Below are positions 6,755 to 15,346 of a DNA stretch of 64,000 bases, piece by piece; position 1 is the stretch's first letter, and each line of letters begins with the position of its first letter. The DNA is from Nonomuraea candida (GTDB lineage Bacteria > Actinomycetota > Actinomycetes > Streptosporangiales > Streptosporangiaceae): assembly GCF_000725485.1 (NCBI RefSeq), contig NZ_KL647031.1, forward strand, positions 682,001-746,000. Direction: 5' to 3'. The notes beneath the pieces were generated by a model. It was not told the DNA's origin, did not search any database, and saw only the letters and a list, made by a program, of their open reading frames with translations. The translations under genes and the position numbers were made by a program.

Positions 6755-8749
6755 TCAGTCCAGGGTGATCCGGGCGCCGGCGCTCAGGCCCGAGTCGTGC
6801 ACCTCGAGCCCCGCCGGTTCGAGGTTCTTCGGCAGCTCGAACACCAGCGCCCCGGTGAACGACCGGCCCGCCTCGATGCGGATCGGCGTGATCTCCTTGC
6901 CGCCCCGGTCGAGCAGCCTGGTGCCGCCGTGCGGCTCGTCGTCCTCGTCGATCAGCTTCTGCTGGCCGGGGTAGAGCACCCTGGCCTCCGGGCCGATGTT
7001 GCTGACCTCCACGCCGATCCGGCACGTACGCTTCGTCGCGCCCTTGGCGGGCTTGGGGCACTTCGTGCTCGTCACGGCGAAGCGCAGCTTGCCGTCCGTC
7101 GCGGCCCCGTCCGCGCCCGCGGCGGGGGAGCGGAAGACCCACGCCAGCACGGCGATGAGCACGACCATCACCACGACCGCGATGACCAGCACGGTCAGGC
7201 AGCCCGTCAGCACGCCCCGCTTCGGCCTCGCCGGCCGGTAGCCGGGCAGCGGGCCCTGCCCGGTGGTCGCGTGATGCGGCAGCGGCCCCTGCCCCGTCTG
7301 GTGCGGGAGCGGCAGCTGCCCGCTCTGGTGCGGCGGCGGCACGCGTCCGGCCCCCGGCACCGGCCCGGTGCGCTCGACCGGCGGCGGCTGCATGCGCGCC
7401 CCCACCGGCCCGGTGCGCTCCGCGGGCGGCGGCTGGTGCGGCATCCGATTCCCGCTCCGCTCGGCGGGCCCGGGCTGCGGCCCGCGACGGGCCGGCCCCG
7501 GGGTCGGCCCCGTGCGTTCGGCGGGCGGCGGCTGGGGCGGGCGGCCCGCGCCCGGTGTCGGGCCGGTGCGCTCGGACGGGGGCACCTGCGACGGGCCCGC
7601 CGGGCGCCCGGCACGCTCGACCGGCGGCTGGGGCGGCATGCGGTGGCCGCCCGGGCCGGTGCGTTCGGCGGGGGAGGGCTGCTGGGGCATGCGGAAGCCA
7701 CCGGGGCCGGTGCGCTCGGCGGGCGGCGGCTGAGGCCCGCGCGGCGGCCGCGGTGCGTGGCCAGGGCGGTCCGGCTGCGGTGCGTGGCCAGGGCGGTCGG
7801 GCGGCATCGGGGGCGGCATCAGCGGGCCGAACTCCGACGGGTTCCACGCGCTGGTCAGGTGCCTGGTGGCGGCGAGCTGCGCCGCCGGCTCGTCGGCCGC
7901 CTCCACCAGCTCCAGCAGGAGCTGCCGCGCGGCCGGCCGCCGCGCGGGGTCGGGATGGATGGCGGCGGCCACCAGCCGGTCGAGCGGCGCGGGCAGCCCG
8001 CGCAGGTCGGGCGGCGCCTGCCGGGCCCTGGCCGCCATCACGTAGGCGTCGCCCTCGCCGAACGGATGCCCGCCCAGCCCCGCGTACGCGATCAGCGACC
8101 CCCACGCGAACACGTCGCCCGCCGGGCTGGAGACGCCTTCGAAGACCTGTTCGGGAGCGATCCAGCCGGGGGTGCCCATCACCATGCCGGCGTTGGTGTG
8201 CCGGGAGTGCACGTGCGTCGAGCGGGCCAGCCCGAAGTCGATCACCCGCGGCCCCGCGAGCGTCAGCATCACGTTGGCCGGCTTGAGGTCGCGGTGGACC
8301 AGCCCCGCGGCGTGGATCGCGGTCAGCGCGGCGGCCACGCCCACGGCGGCGGCGTGCAGCACCGACGGCGACAGCGCGCCGTGCTCGATGAGGTGGTCCT
8401 CCAGGGAGATGCCGTCGATGTACTCGGTGACGAGGTAGAGCACCCCGTTGTCCTCGCCGTGGTCGAGCACCCGGGCGGTGCAGAACGAGGCCACCTTGCG
8501 CGCGTTGGACACCTCTTCGTGGAACCGCGCCCGGTAGACGGGGTCGGCGGTGTAGTCGCGCCGGATCGCCTTGAGCGCCACCCGCGGGCCGTCGGCGGTC
8601 GTGGCGAGGTAGACCACGCCCATGCCGCCGGAGCCGAGACGGCTGATCAGCTCGTAGGGGCCGATCGCCGGCGGGTCATCCGGCTGCAGAGGAGTGCCTC
8701 CGGAGCGCCCCAACGTCGCCGTCCTCTCGCCGTCGTCATCCCGTCTCAA
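6755..8749 (-). CDS. Membrane-anchored Ser/Thr protein kinase with ERTGP repeat linker
   Basis: Hanks-type (PknB-like) kinase of 664 residues. Seen in order: glycine loop GSGGMG (39-44), VALK Lys60, catalytic loop HRDLKPANV with Asp154, DFG at 171-173, a long proline-rich linker with about eight copies of PPAERTGP, one transmembrane helix, and an outer domain of about 110 residues with two cysteines (STKCPKP, RTCRIG). The outer part resembles small DUF4352-like immunoglobulin folds. TTG at 8749 is the start because GGGAGG lies just upstream and no ATG or GTG fits the N-terminus. It should phosphorylate cytoplasmic proteins in response to an external cue. It stands alone, convergent with the dehydrogenase. 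Confidence 0.92.
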   Translation of the reverse strand: MRRDDDGERTATLGRSGGTPLQPDDPPAIGPYELISRLGSGGMGVVYLATTADGPRVALKAIRRDYTADPVYRARFHEEVSNARKVASFCTARVLDHGEDNGVLYLVTEYIDGISLEDHLIEHGALSPSVLHAAAVGVAAALTAIHAAGLVHRDLKPANVMLTLAGPRVIDFGLARSTHVHSRHTNAGMVMGTPGWIAPEQVFEGVSSPAGDVFAWGSLIAYAGLGGHPFGEGDAYVMAARARQAPPDLRGLPAPLDRLVAAAIHPDPARRPAARQLLLELVEAADEPAAQLAATRHLTSAWNPSEFGPLMPPPMPPDRPGHAPQPDRPGHAPRPPRGPQPPPAERTGPGGFRMPQQPSPAERTGPGGHRMPPQPPVERAGRPAGPSQVPPSERTGPTPGAGRPPQPPPAERTGPTPGPARRGPQPGPAERSGNRMPHQPPPAERTGPVGARMQPPPVERTGPVPGAGRVPPPHQSGQLPLPHQTGQGPLPHHATTGQGPLPGYRPARPKRGVLTGCLTVLVIAVVVMVVLIAVLAWVFRSPAAGADGAATDGKLRFAVTSTKCPKPAKGATKRTCRIGVEVSNIGPEARVLYPGQQKLIDEDDEPHGGTRLLDRGGKEITPIRIEAGRSFTGALVFELPKNLEPAGLEVHDSGLSAGARITLD

Positions 8750-8885
8750 CCCGAACCGTTCCTCCCGCCGGTTCGTTCCTCTGACCCCCGAACCGTTCCG
8801 CCGCCCGGCATCCCGTTTGTACCCCAGACTCTAACGGAGACAGGGGCTGCCCGGTGGCCAGTAGCCCGCAGCGCGGGGCCTGGCG

Positions 8886-10040
8886 TCAGCGCTCGGGGGG
8901 ATCGCGGCGCACGGGGCGCATCGTCACCCGCAGGCGCGTCACGTCGATGGAGTGGGGCAGCGGGCGGTGCGGCGACAGCAGGCGGCCGATCGGCTTGGGG
9001 CGGGCCACGCGCAGCACGGCGCCGAGGAAGGCGGTGCCGACCGCGAGCGTCAGGTGCACGCCGTCGCAGCCCGGCATCGCCCACCACTCGTCGGCGGCGG
9101 TGCCGTCGAGCCAGATCTCGGGCGCGAACGTGTTGGCGTACGGCAGGCGCGGGCCGCGCTGGTGGGCCGAGACCGGGATGAGCACGGTGGTGCCGGCGGG
9201 CAGGGTGGTGCCGTACCACTCGGTCTCGGTGGTGGTGACCCGGGACAGCGCCGGCACCGGCGGCCACAGGCGCAGCCCCTCGCGCAGGCAGGCGCGCAGG
9301 TGGTCGGGGTCCTTGCGGGCCGTCTTGCGGTGGCCGGGATGGGCGGCCAGGAGCGCCAGCGTCTGGGTCAGCCCCGAGGAGATCGAGCCCAGCCCCATCA
9401 GCCAGAACGCGGCCTGCATCAGCGCCCGCGCGTCCGTCTCGGGGGTCTCGGCGATCAGCCCGGCCAGGCTGCCCGGCTCGGCGCGGCGCAGGTGGTCGAT
9501 GATGCGGGTGTCGTAGCGGCCCGCGAGGATCTCCTGGCGCCGGCCCGCCCTGCCCCTGGCCCGCCACCGGCCCGCCCGGGTCATGCCGGTCAGCAGCCGG
9601 GTCAGCTCCTGGTCGCCGGCCGCGCCGTCGCCGTAGACGCAGCGCCTGGCCACCCGCTCCCAGCAGGCGGCGAGCCGGGCGTGGTCCACGACGCCGCTGG
9701 TCAGCGCGCCGGCCTCCTCCCTGGCGACCTCGATGAAGCGGGGCCGCAGCACGTTGGTGGGCAGGCCGAACGGGCGCTCCTCGACGGCGGGGGCGTAGGC
9801 GTCGTCGTCCTCGGCCAGCACGCGCACGGCGTCGCGCTTGGACAGGACCAGCAGGGCCCGTCCGCGCGGGACGCGGACGAGCACGGGCCGGCCGCCGTAG
9901 CGGGCCTCCAGGGAGGCCAGCAGCGCGCGGGAGCGCAGCACGTCGCGGCCCGGGGTCACGTGCGGCGTGCCCGGCGGCACGAGGGCCGGCGCCAGGCGCA
10001 GGCTCTCCAGCAGGCCGGCCCTGGGCAGGCCCCTAGGCAC
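8886..10040 (-). CDS. Cytochrome P450 (atypical)
   Basis: Heme-thiolate monooxygenase-like protein of 384 residues. The K-helix ExxR is visible as LREGLRLWPP, followed by the usual S-R-V-T strand. The heme-ligand segment reads MPGCDGVHLTL, so the Cys is kept but the preceding FGxGxH pattern is reduced. The I-helix segment LMGLGSISSGLTQT lacks the classic acid-Thr pair, which usually helps oxygen activation. GTG at 10040 is used with GGGAG upstream. No ferredoxin gene is adjacent. The preceding IclR gene and the dyads at 10118-10174 suggest IclR control. Substrate unknown; a degenerate or peroxygenase-like enzyme is possible. Confidence 0.8.
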   Translation of the reverse strand: MPRGLPRAGLLESLRLAPALVPPGTPHVTPGRDVLRSRALLASLEARYGGRPVLVRVPRGRALLVLSKRDAVRVLAEDDDAYAPAVEERPFGLPTNVLRPRFIEVAREEAGALTSGVVDHARLAACWERVARRCVYGDGAAGDQELTRLLTGMTRAGRWRARGRAGRRQEILAGRYDTRIIDHLRRAEPGSLAGLIAETPETDARALMQAAFWLMGLGSISSGLTQTLALLAAHPGHRKTARKDPDHLRACLREGLRLWPPVPALSRVTTTETEWYGTTLPAGTTVLIPVSAHQRGPRLPYANTFAPEIWLDGTAADEWWAMPGCDGVHLTLAVGTAFLGAVLRVARPKPIGRLLSPHRPLPHSIDVTRLRVTMRPVRRDPPER

Positions 10041-10117
10041 GGGCGGGCTCCCGCGATCCGGGTGGGACGTTCATGTCACGATGTGATCGTCCCGGGGGTC
10101 GCGCTCGCAATGCGGGG

Positions 10118-10174
10118 TTTCGGTCACCGGAACACTTCCGGACTCAAGATCCGTCGATGTTCCGGTGACCGGAA
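10118..10174. promoter_or_regulatory. Cluster of TTCC/GGAA dyads before the P450 gene
   Basis: Two 15-bp dyads, TTTCGGTCACCGGAA (10118-10132) and TTCCGGTGACCGGAA (10160-10174, perfect), are centred 42 bp apart, four helical turns. Between them CCGGAA-CAC-TTCCGG (10128-10142) is also a perfect dyad. The flanks 10121-10134 and 10158-10171 form a 14-bp inverted repeat. This lies between the IclR stop and the P450 start, so it is a probable operator region for the P450 promoter. Confidence 0.65.
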
Positions 10175-10178
10175 CGCG

Positions 10179-10970
10179 TCACGAGCCGAGGAGGACGGCG
10201 GAGATGGCCTGCGCGGCGCCGCGTACGGAGATGCTCAGCCTGCCCAGCGGCGCCAGATGGGCGGGCGCGGCCACGCCGAGCGACATGCAGATCCGGCCGC
10301 CGGGCCCGAACACCGGGGCGGCCACGCAGGCCACGCCCTCGGTATATTCCTCCTGGGAGTAGGCGATGCCGTGCCTGCGGACCTGGGCCAGCTCCCGCTC
10401 CAGCCCCGCCAGGCCGGTGATCGTGCGGCGCGTCATCCGCTCGAACGCGCCGCGCGCCAGCAGCTCCTGGCGCAGCTTCGGGTCGAAGGCCAGCAGCGCC
10501 TTGCCGGTCGCCGTGCAGTGCAGCGGCGCCCGGTCGAGGCCGTCGGAGCGCGAGGCGACCCGGTTGTGGCCGTACAGGCGCTCGACGTAGCGGACCTCCA
10601 GGCCCGACGGCACGGCCAGGTTCACCGTCTGCCGGGTGGCCTCGTACAGGTAGAGCAGGTACGGCAGCACCGCCTTGCGGGTGCCGGGCACGCGGGCGCG
10701 GGTGATGCCCGTCATCGACTCCAGCAGCTCACCCGGCAGGTACGCGTTGCCCACCCGCCGGGCCAGCTCGCGCGAGCACAACACGCCAAGGATCCGGTGG
10801 GCGGTCGACTTGGGCAGGCCCGTGCTCCTGCACAGCTGCGACAGCGTGACGGGACGGGAGGCGGCGCTGAGCGCGAGCAGGATGTCGATCCCCCTCTCCA
10901 GGCTGCCGGGCTGGGACGCGGGGCGCTCGTCCGTGACCGCCTGTGCTTGACCGGCCGTTTCCGTCGGCAT
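10179..10970 (-). CDS. IclR-family transcriptional regulator
   Basis: Regulator of 263 residues: winged helix-turn-helix at about residues 20-80 (VTLSQLCRSTGLPKSTAHRIL) followed by the IclR effector domain (RYVERLYGHNRVA, CTATGKALLAF, GIAYSQEEYTEGVACVAAPV). ATG at 10970 follows AAAGGG. The same strand continues into the P450 gene 138 bp away. A 15-bp dyad like those before the P450 sits just upstream of this gene, suggesting autoregulation. IclR proteins sense small aromatics, acyl acids or purine derivatives; the adjacent XdhC remnant hints at an older purine-oxidation link. Confidence 0.93.
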   Translation of the reverse strand: MPTETAGQAQAVTDERPASQPGSLERGIDILLALSAASRPVTLSQLCRSTGLPKSTAHRILGVLCSRELARRVGNAYLPGELLESMTGITRARVPGTRKAVLPYLLYLYEATRQTVNLAVPSGLEVRYVERLYGHNRVASRSDGLDRAPLHCTATGKALLAFDPKLRQELLARGAFERMTRRTITGLAGLERELAQVRRHGIAYSQEEYTEGVACVAAPVFGPGGRICMSLGVAAPAHLAPLGRLSISVRGAAQAISAVLLGS

Positions 10971-10986
10971 CGATATCCCTTTCGCT

Positions 10987-11001
10987 CTCCGGATAGCGGA
11001 A
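10987..11001. promoter_or_regulatory. IclR-type dyad in front of the iclR gene
   Basis: CTCCGGATAGCGGAA matches the perfect dyad at 10160-10174 at 11 of 15 positions and has the same 15-bp length. It starts 17 bp upstream of the IclR ATG, overlapping the likely promoter, as expected for autorepression. Confidence 0.5.
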
Positions 11002-11068
11002 GGGGCTTCCCGGGGCTGTGGTTGGACATTTCCTGGCCTACCCCGGCTGCCGCGCGCTGAATACCCGC

Positions 11069-11296
11069 TCAGCGCAGACGGATGATCTCCGCGTACACGG
11101 AGACCGCCACCTCACCAGGCGTTCTGGCCCCTATGTCCAGACCCGCCGGGACATGAACCCGTTCCCCGCCCGCCACCCGCGCCAGCACCGCCGCGCCGCG
11201 CCTGCGGCTGGCGATCAGCCGGACGTGCGGCACCTTCCTCGACTTCCTCACCACCCCGGCGGCCACCCAGATCATGCGCACCCCGGACGACGGCAT
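11069..11296 (-). pseudogene. Remnant of an XdhC/CoxI-family protein, C-terminus only
   Basis: About 75 codons remain. The end AGLDIGARTPGEVAVSVYAEI is split here as AGLDIGARTPGEV plus AVSVYAEI and matches the XdhC C-terminal Rossmann domain, which normally reads GLDIGA-TPEEIA-SILAEI; IASRRR matches the SRRR turn before it. The N-terminal cofactor domain is absent, and the frame merely continues into the NACHT gene end at 11346. XdhC inserts or sulfurates the molybdenum cofactor of xanthine dehydrogenase, and no such enzyme is encoded nearby, so this is very likely a decayed fragment. A short expressed protein cannot be excluded. Confidence 0.55.
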
Positions 11297-11345
11297 CCCC
11301 CGCAGCCGCTTCCGCCCGCCGGTGCACGTGTCGATCTGGAGCTGA

Positions 11346-14300
11346 TCACTTGTGGCGGCGGAGCCGCCGGCCGAACAGGTGACCGTTGCTCACCTCCTGC
11401 CCGGACATGAGATGCACCTCCAGGCGGGTGTTGCCGGCCAGCGGCGCGAGATCCAGCCCGGGAACGTAGTCAGTCAACCAGAGCTGGCCGAGGGAGGGCA
11501 GGTCCGCCAGCGGCGAGAGGTCCCGCACCGCGGTCCCGCCGAGGTGCAGCGAGCCGAGCGCGTGGCAGCGCGAGAGCGGGGAGAGGTCCTCCAGCCCGGG
11601 GACGTCCCACAGCGCGAGCCGCGTCAGGTCCAGCCGGGCGAGCGCGTCCAGCTCTTCCACGTCGTCACATCCCCCGAGGTCGAGGTCGCGCAGGCCCGGC
11701 CCGCGGCGGACGATCTCGCCGGCCGAGGCGGCCAGCGGGGTGCCGGTCAGCGTCAGCGACTCCAGACCATCCAGCGGCGGCAGGCACTCCCACGCGGTCA
11801 GGGCGGGGGCGTCGGTGATGGCCAGCGTCCGCAGCCCGGGAAGGTCGCCGAGGACCGTGAAGTCGGAGATCCGCGGCACGTCGGCGAGCGCCACGCTGGT
11901 GAGGCTCCGCATCCCGGCCAGGAAGCCGATCGCCTCTGCGCCGATCACCGTGAGGCCCTCCAGCGCGCCGAGCCGGCTCACGACGCCGAGGTCGGCCCCG
12001 GCCGGCACGAAGGTCAGCACGAGCTCCTTGAGCGACTCCCGATGGGCGAGCAGGGGGGTCAGGTCATGCGCCGCGGAGACGTGGAGGACGATGTACCGCT
12101 GCGGCGGCAGCACGCGTACGGCGTCGAGCTGGCCCGCCGTCCGCACCCGGAGCAGCGACGGCGGTTCCGCCATGGCGCCCAGCACCCGCTCCGCGTAGAC
12201 CCTCGGCTCGAAGTAGCGCCATCCCTCCACCAGCTCGTACCCCATCCCCTCACACGAGGCGTAGCGGGCCAGCAGGTCGAGGGCCTCCGGCCCGTTGATC
12301 AGCCGGGCCGTTCTCACGCAGGCCCGCGCGACGGCGGGGGAGAGCCCGCGGAGATCCTTCGGCAGCCGGTCGAGCACGACCTGCCCGGCCAGCGCCAGCG
12401 ACCGCGCCGCGGCCAGATCGCGGGGCGGGATGAGGTCGCCGAGGCAGCCGTCCACCGCCTCGCGTAACCGCTCGGGCACCGAGGGCAGCGTCTCCAGGCA
12501 GCCGCAGAGCACGATCTTGAGCCGCCGGGCGTGCCGGGGCTCGGCGGCGATCCGGGCCAGCAGCCCGCCGAGCAGCTCCTCCCGCAGCGGCCCGTTCGCG
12601 TGGCCCGCCGCCATGATCACGACTTCGCGCCACTGGTCGCGGTGCGCATTCGACACCAGCGGCTCGATGTCCCCCACCTCGGCGGCGGCCCGCGCGGTCA
12701 GGTACTCCTGCACGGTGCGGTGCACGAAGTCGATGCGCCCCGGCACCGGCTCGCGGATCACGCCGCTGCGCTCCAGCAGGTAGCCGAGCACCTGCTCGCC
12801 TGTCGCGCGCACCCGGGGCATGGCCGCGACCGCCCGGTTCACCCAGGCCAGCGCCGCCGGCCTGGCCAGCTCGACCCGGTTGGTGACCGAGAGCTGCCAG
12901 GCCAGCTCCTGCAGCACCTGGATCTTCTGCGGCCGGTTCAGTGGCACCTCGCCGTAGCTGGGGACGACCCGCTCGGCGTCCCTGCGCTCCAGCAGCATCT
13001 CCAGCGCCGCCGCGTACAGGCCCATGCGGTCGGGCGGGAGCTGGGAGGCGCGGTCGAGGTTGAGCGCGCAGAGCATGGAGGCGAGCAGCGGCGTGGCCGC
13101 CAGCGCGCGCAGGTGGGGCGCGCTCTCCAGGTGCGACAGCAGCCGCGCCTGGACGACCGGCAGGTGCTCCGGCGGGCACGGCAGGTCGCCGGCGCCCCTG
13201 ATCGCCTCGTGCCAGTGCTCTACCAGGGCACGGGTGTCGGCCGGGGTCATCCGCTCCAGGTACGCCGGCGTGAAGCCCTCCTCGTCCAGCCACGACGCGG
13301 AGGCGGCGGACGGGCGGCTGGTGACGACGACCCGGATCCGGGGGAACTCGGCGAGCAGCCCGCGTAGCCACGGCCTGATCGCCCTGCGCTGGTTGCCGGT
13401 CAGCTCGTCCACGCCGTCGATCAGCAGCAGCGCGCGCCCCGACGCGAGCTGCCGGTGCGCCCACCCGGCGGGCATTAGCCCGGCCAGCGGGCCGGCGGTC
13501 AGGTCGAGCAGCCGCTCGGGCCTGGGCAGCTCGCGATCGGCGTGGCTGCGCAGCTTCACCAGGAACGGCACGCAACCGTTCCACCCGCTCAGGTCGCCCT
13601 CGAACTCGCCGCGCGCGGCCATGACGGCCAGCCGGCGCAGCAGCGTGCTCTTGCCGCCGCCGGCCTCGCCCCGCAGCAACATCCGGCGTCCCCGGCCGAG
13701 CGCGCTCTCCGCCCGCATGGTCGCGGGCTCGTCGGGGCTCTCGTGCCACGGGACGTGCGCCGCGGTCCTGGCGGGGGTGGCGGTGACGGACAGGCTGACG
13801 TAGGCGACGCTGAGCGAGGTGCGCGGCCGGAACCGCTCCACCCGCACGCCCAGCAGCTCCAGGGTGTCGAGGGTGCGGGAGACGTGGTCCAGGTAGCGGC
13901 GGCGGAACTCGGCGTCGTGGCCGGTGCCGTCGGGGGCCTCCAGGGTGCGCGCCGGGAGCCGGGCCAGCATGGCCGCGAGCTGCTCGCCGAGGCCCGACAG
14001 GCGCGCGAGGGTCTCGGCAGCGGCGCGGGGCTGGAACTCGGGCAGGTGCCTGACGAGCCTGACCAGGCAGTCGCAGCACTCGTCCAGCACGACGTCGTAG
14101 AGCCGGGCCTGGGCCTCGCCGAGGTCCTTCGGCGCGGGTAACGAGGCGCGCAGGTCCCGGGCGAGGCGCACCGGGTCGGCGTCGGCGGCCAGCAGGGCGC
14201 GGTCGGACAGATCGGCCCGCGCCAGCGTGTCCCGGATCTCGGCGAGCACGACCAGCCGGTCGTCGTCGCCGAGCCCGGGGAACTCGTGCCCGCACAGCTT

Positions 14301-14507
14301 CAGCACCCGCGCCGTCACCGCGTCGGCGATGTCCTCGATCTGCCGCTGGGCCTTGCGGCGCACCAGATGATCGGGAAAGCGGGCCCGCATCAGCTCGACG
14401 AGCGGCAGGCGGCTGCTCTCGCCGGTCGAACGGGCGGTGAGCCAGGTGCGCATGGCACGCTCGCCCACGGCCGTGCCCACCTTCAGCGCTGCGGTCTCCA
14501 GGGCCAC
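11346..14507 (-). CDS. NACHT-LRR STAND NTPase (bacterial NLR-like), candidate antiphage protein
   Basis: 1053-residue signal-transducing NTPase. Residues 1-265 are a helical N-terminal region of unknown class. The NACHT module has Walker A GEAGGGKST (280-288), Walker B LLLIDGVDEL (360-369) and sensor TSRPS (396-400), followed by helical domains with the NACHT-type FVHRTVQEYL near residue 592. From about residue 800 to the end, leucine-rich repeats (units like LTRLALWDVPGLEDLSPL) form the likely sensor. By family, bacterial NACHT proteins with such repeats recognise invader products, oligomerise and activate an effector that stops growth. No separate effector gene is adjacent, so the effector must be the N-terminal region or act in trans. 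GTG start at 14507. No membrane span seen. Confidence 0.88.
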   Translation of the reverse strand: MALETAALKVGTAVGERAMRTWLTARSTGESSRLPLVELMRARFPDHLVRRKAQRQIEDIADAVTARVLKLCGHEFPGLGDDDRLVVLAEIRDTLARADLSDRALLAADADPVRLARDLRASLPAPKDLGEAQARLYDVVLDECCDCLVRLVRHLPEFQPRAAAETLARLSGLGEQLAAMLARLPARTLEAPDGTGHDAEFRRRYLDHVSRTLDTLELLGVRVERFRPRTSLSVAYVSLSVTATPARTAAHVPWHESPDEPATMRAESALGRGRRMLLRGEAGGGKSTLLRRLAVMAARGEFEGDLSGWNGCVPFLVKLRSHADRELPRPERLLDLTAGPLAGLMPAGWAHRQLASGRALLLIDGVDELTGNQRRAIRPWLRGLLAEFPRIRVVVTSRPSAASASWLDEEGFTPAYLERMTPADTRALVEHWHEAIRGAGDLPCPPEHLPVVQARLLSHLESAPHLRALAATPLLASMLCALNLDRASQLPPDRMGLYAAALEMLLERRDAERVVPSYGEVPLNRPQKIQVLQELAWQLSVTNRVELARPAALAWVNRAVAAMPRVRATGEQVLGYLLERSGVIREPVPGRIDFVHRTVQEYLTARAAAEVGDIEPLVSNAHRDQWREVVIMAAGHANGPLREELLGGLLARIAAEPRHARRLKIVLCGCLETLPSVPERLREAVDGCLGDLIPPRDLAAARSLALAGQVVLDRLPKDLRGLSPAVARACVRTARLINGPEALDLLARYASCEGMGYELVEGWRYFEPRVYAERVLGAMAEPPSLLRVRTAGQLDAVRVLPPQRYIVLHVSAAHDLTPLLAHRESLKELVLTFVPAGADLGVVSRLGALEGLTVIGAEAIGFLAGMRSLTSVALADVPRISDFTVLGDLPGLRTLAITDAPALTAWECLPPLDGLESLTLTGTPLAASAGEIVRRGPGLRDLDLGGCDDVEELDALARLDLTRLALWDVPGLEDLSPLSRCHALGSLHLGGTAVRDLSPLADLPSLGQLWLTDYVPGLDLAPLAGNTRLEVHLMSGQEVSNGHLFGRRLRRHK

Positions 14508-14555
14508 CGCACCATTATTCCTCCGGGCCGCCGCCCGCTCGGCCGGGCCGCCGTG

Positions 14556-15170
14556 CTAGGCGCGGAGTGCGGCCGCCTCGGCGGCCAGCTTCTCCACGCG
14601 GGACCAGTCGCCCGAGGCGATGGCGTCGGCCGGCGTCAGCCAGGTGCCGCCGACGCAGCCCACGTTGGGCAGCGCCAGGTAGTCGCGGGCGGTCTCCGGG
14701 CGGATGCCGCCGGTCGGGCAGAAGCGCACGTCGGGCAGCGGCCCGGACAGCGACTTCAGGTACGGCACGCCGCCGGCCGCCTCGGCCGGGAAGAACTTCA
14801 GCTCCTTGACCCCCCGCTCGGCCAGCGCCATCACCTCGGTCACGGTGGCCGCGCCCGGCAGGTACGGCACCCCGCTGGCGTCCAGCGCCTCCACCAGGGA
14901 CAGCGTCGTGCCCGGCGAGACGAGGAACTTCGCCCCCGCCGCCACCGAGGAGGCGATGTCGTCGGTGGTCCGGATCGTCCCCGCGCCCACGGTCGCCTCG
15001 GGCACCTCCTCGGCGATCCTGGCGATGGCCTCACGGGCGGCCGGCGTGCGCAGGGTCACCTCGATGACCGGCAGTCCGCCGGCCACCAGCGCCCTGGCCA
15101 GCGGGACGGCGGTGCCGGCGTCCTCGATCACCACGACGGGGATCACGGGGGCGAGATCGAGCAGGCTCAT
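14556..15170 (-). CDS. eda: KDPG aldolase
   Basis: Entner-Doudoroff aldolase of 204 residues, cleaving 2-keto-3-deoxy-6-phosphogluconate to pyruvate and glyceraldehyde 3-phosphate. Glu37 (VIEVTLRTP), VGAGTI, KFLVSPG and the Schiff-base Lys125 in LKFFPAEA are all present, as is PTGGI. Last gene of the zwf-edd-glk-eda series on this strand. It is separated from glk by 176 bp with short tandem repeats, so it may have its own promoter. It is clearly diverged from the other aldolase at 4148-4768. Confidence 0.95.
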   Translation of the reverse strand: MSLLDLAPVIPVVVIEDAGTAVPLARALVAGGLPVIEVTLRTPAAREAIARIAEEVPEATVGAGTIRTTDDIASSVAAGAKFLVSPGTTLSLVEALDASGVPYLPGAATVTEVMALAERGVKELKFFPAEAAGGVPYLKSLSGPLPDVRFCPTGGIRPETARDYLALPNVGCVGGTWLTPADAIASGDWSRVEKLAAEAAALRA

Positions 15171-15204
15171 GGTTCTCTCTCCTCGTCGGCCGTCTCACGG
15201 CCGT

Positions 15205-15303
15205 CGTCTTGTCAGGTGCGTCTTGTCACGTGCGTCTTGTCGCGTACAACGCGTCCTGTCCGGTGGGACGCGGCCGGTCTCACGGGACGCGTCCTGTGCG
15301 GCG
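15205..15303. repeat. Degenerate 14-bp tandem repeats between glk and eda
   Basis: CGTCTTGTCAGGTG, CGTCTTGTCACGTG and CGTCTTGTCGCGTA follow head to tail (15205-15246); related units CGTCCTGTCCGGTG (15252-15265) and CGTCCTGTGCGGCG (15290-15303) come after. The 11-mer CGTACAACGCG occurs twice in the same gap. No gene is seen here. Confidence 0.8.
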
Positions 15304-15346
15304 CGTTGTCTCGTACAACGCGGTCACCTGCCCGGCAGGGGACGGT

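Noticed and set aside
8886..10970. P450 plus IclR as part of a natural-product cluster
   Set aside because: No polyketide synthase, peptide synthetase, terpene synthase or tailoring set lies nearby; a single P450 is not enough.
11018..11410. 130-residue plus-strand frame between iclR and the NACHT gene
   Set aside because: No recognisable protein features; the opposite strand carries a clear XdhC C-terminus here.
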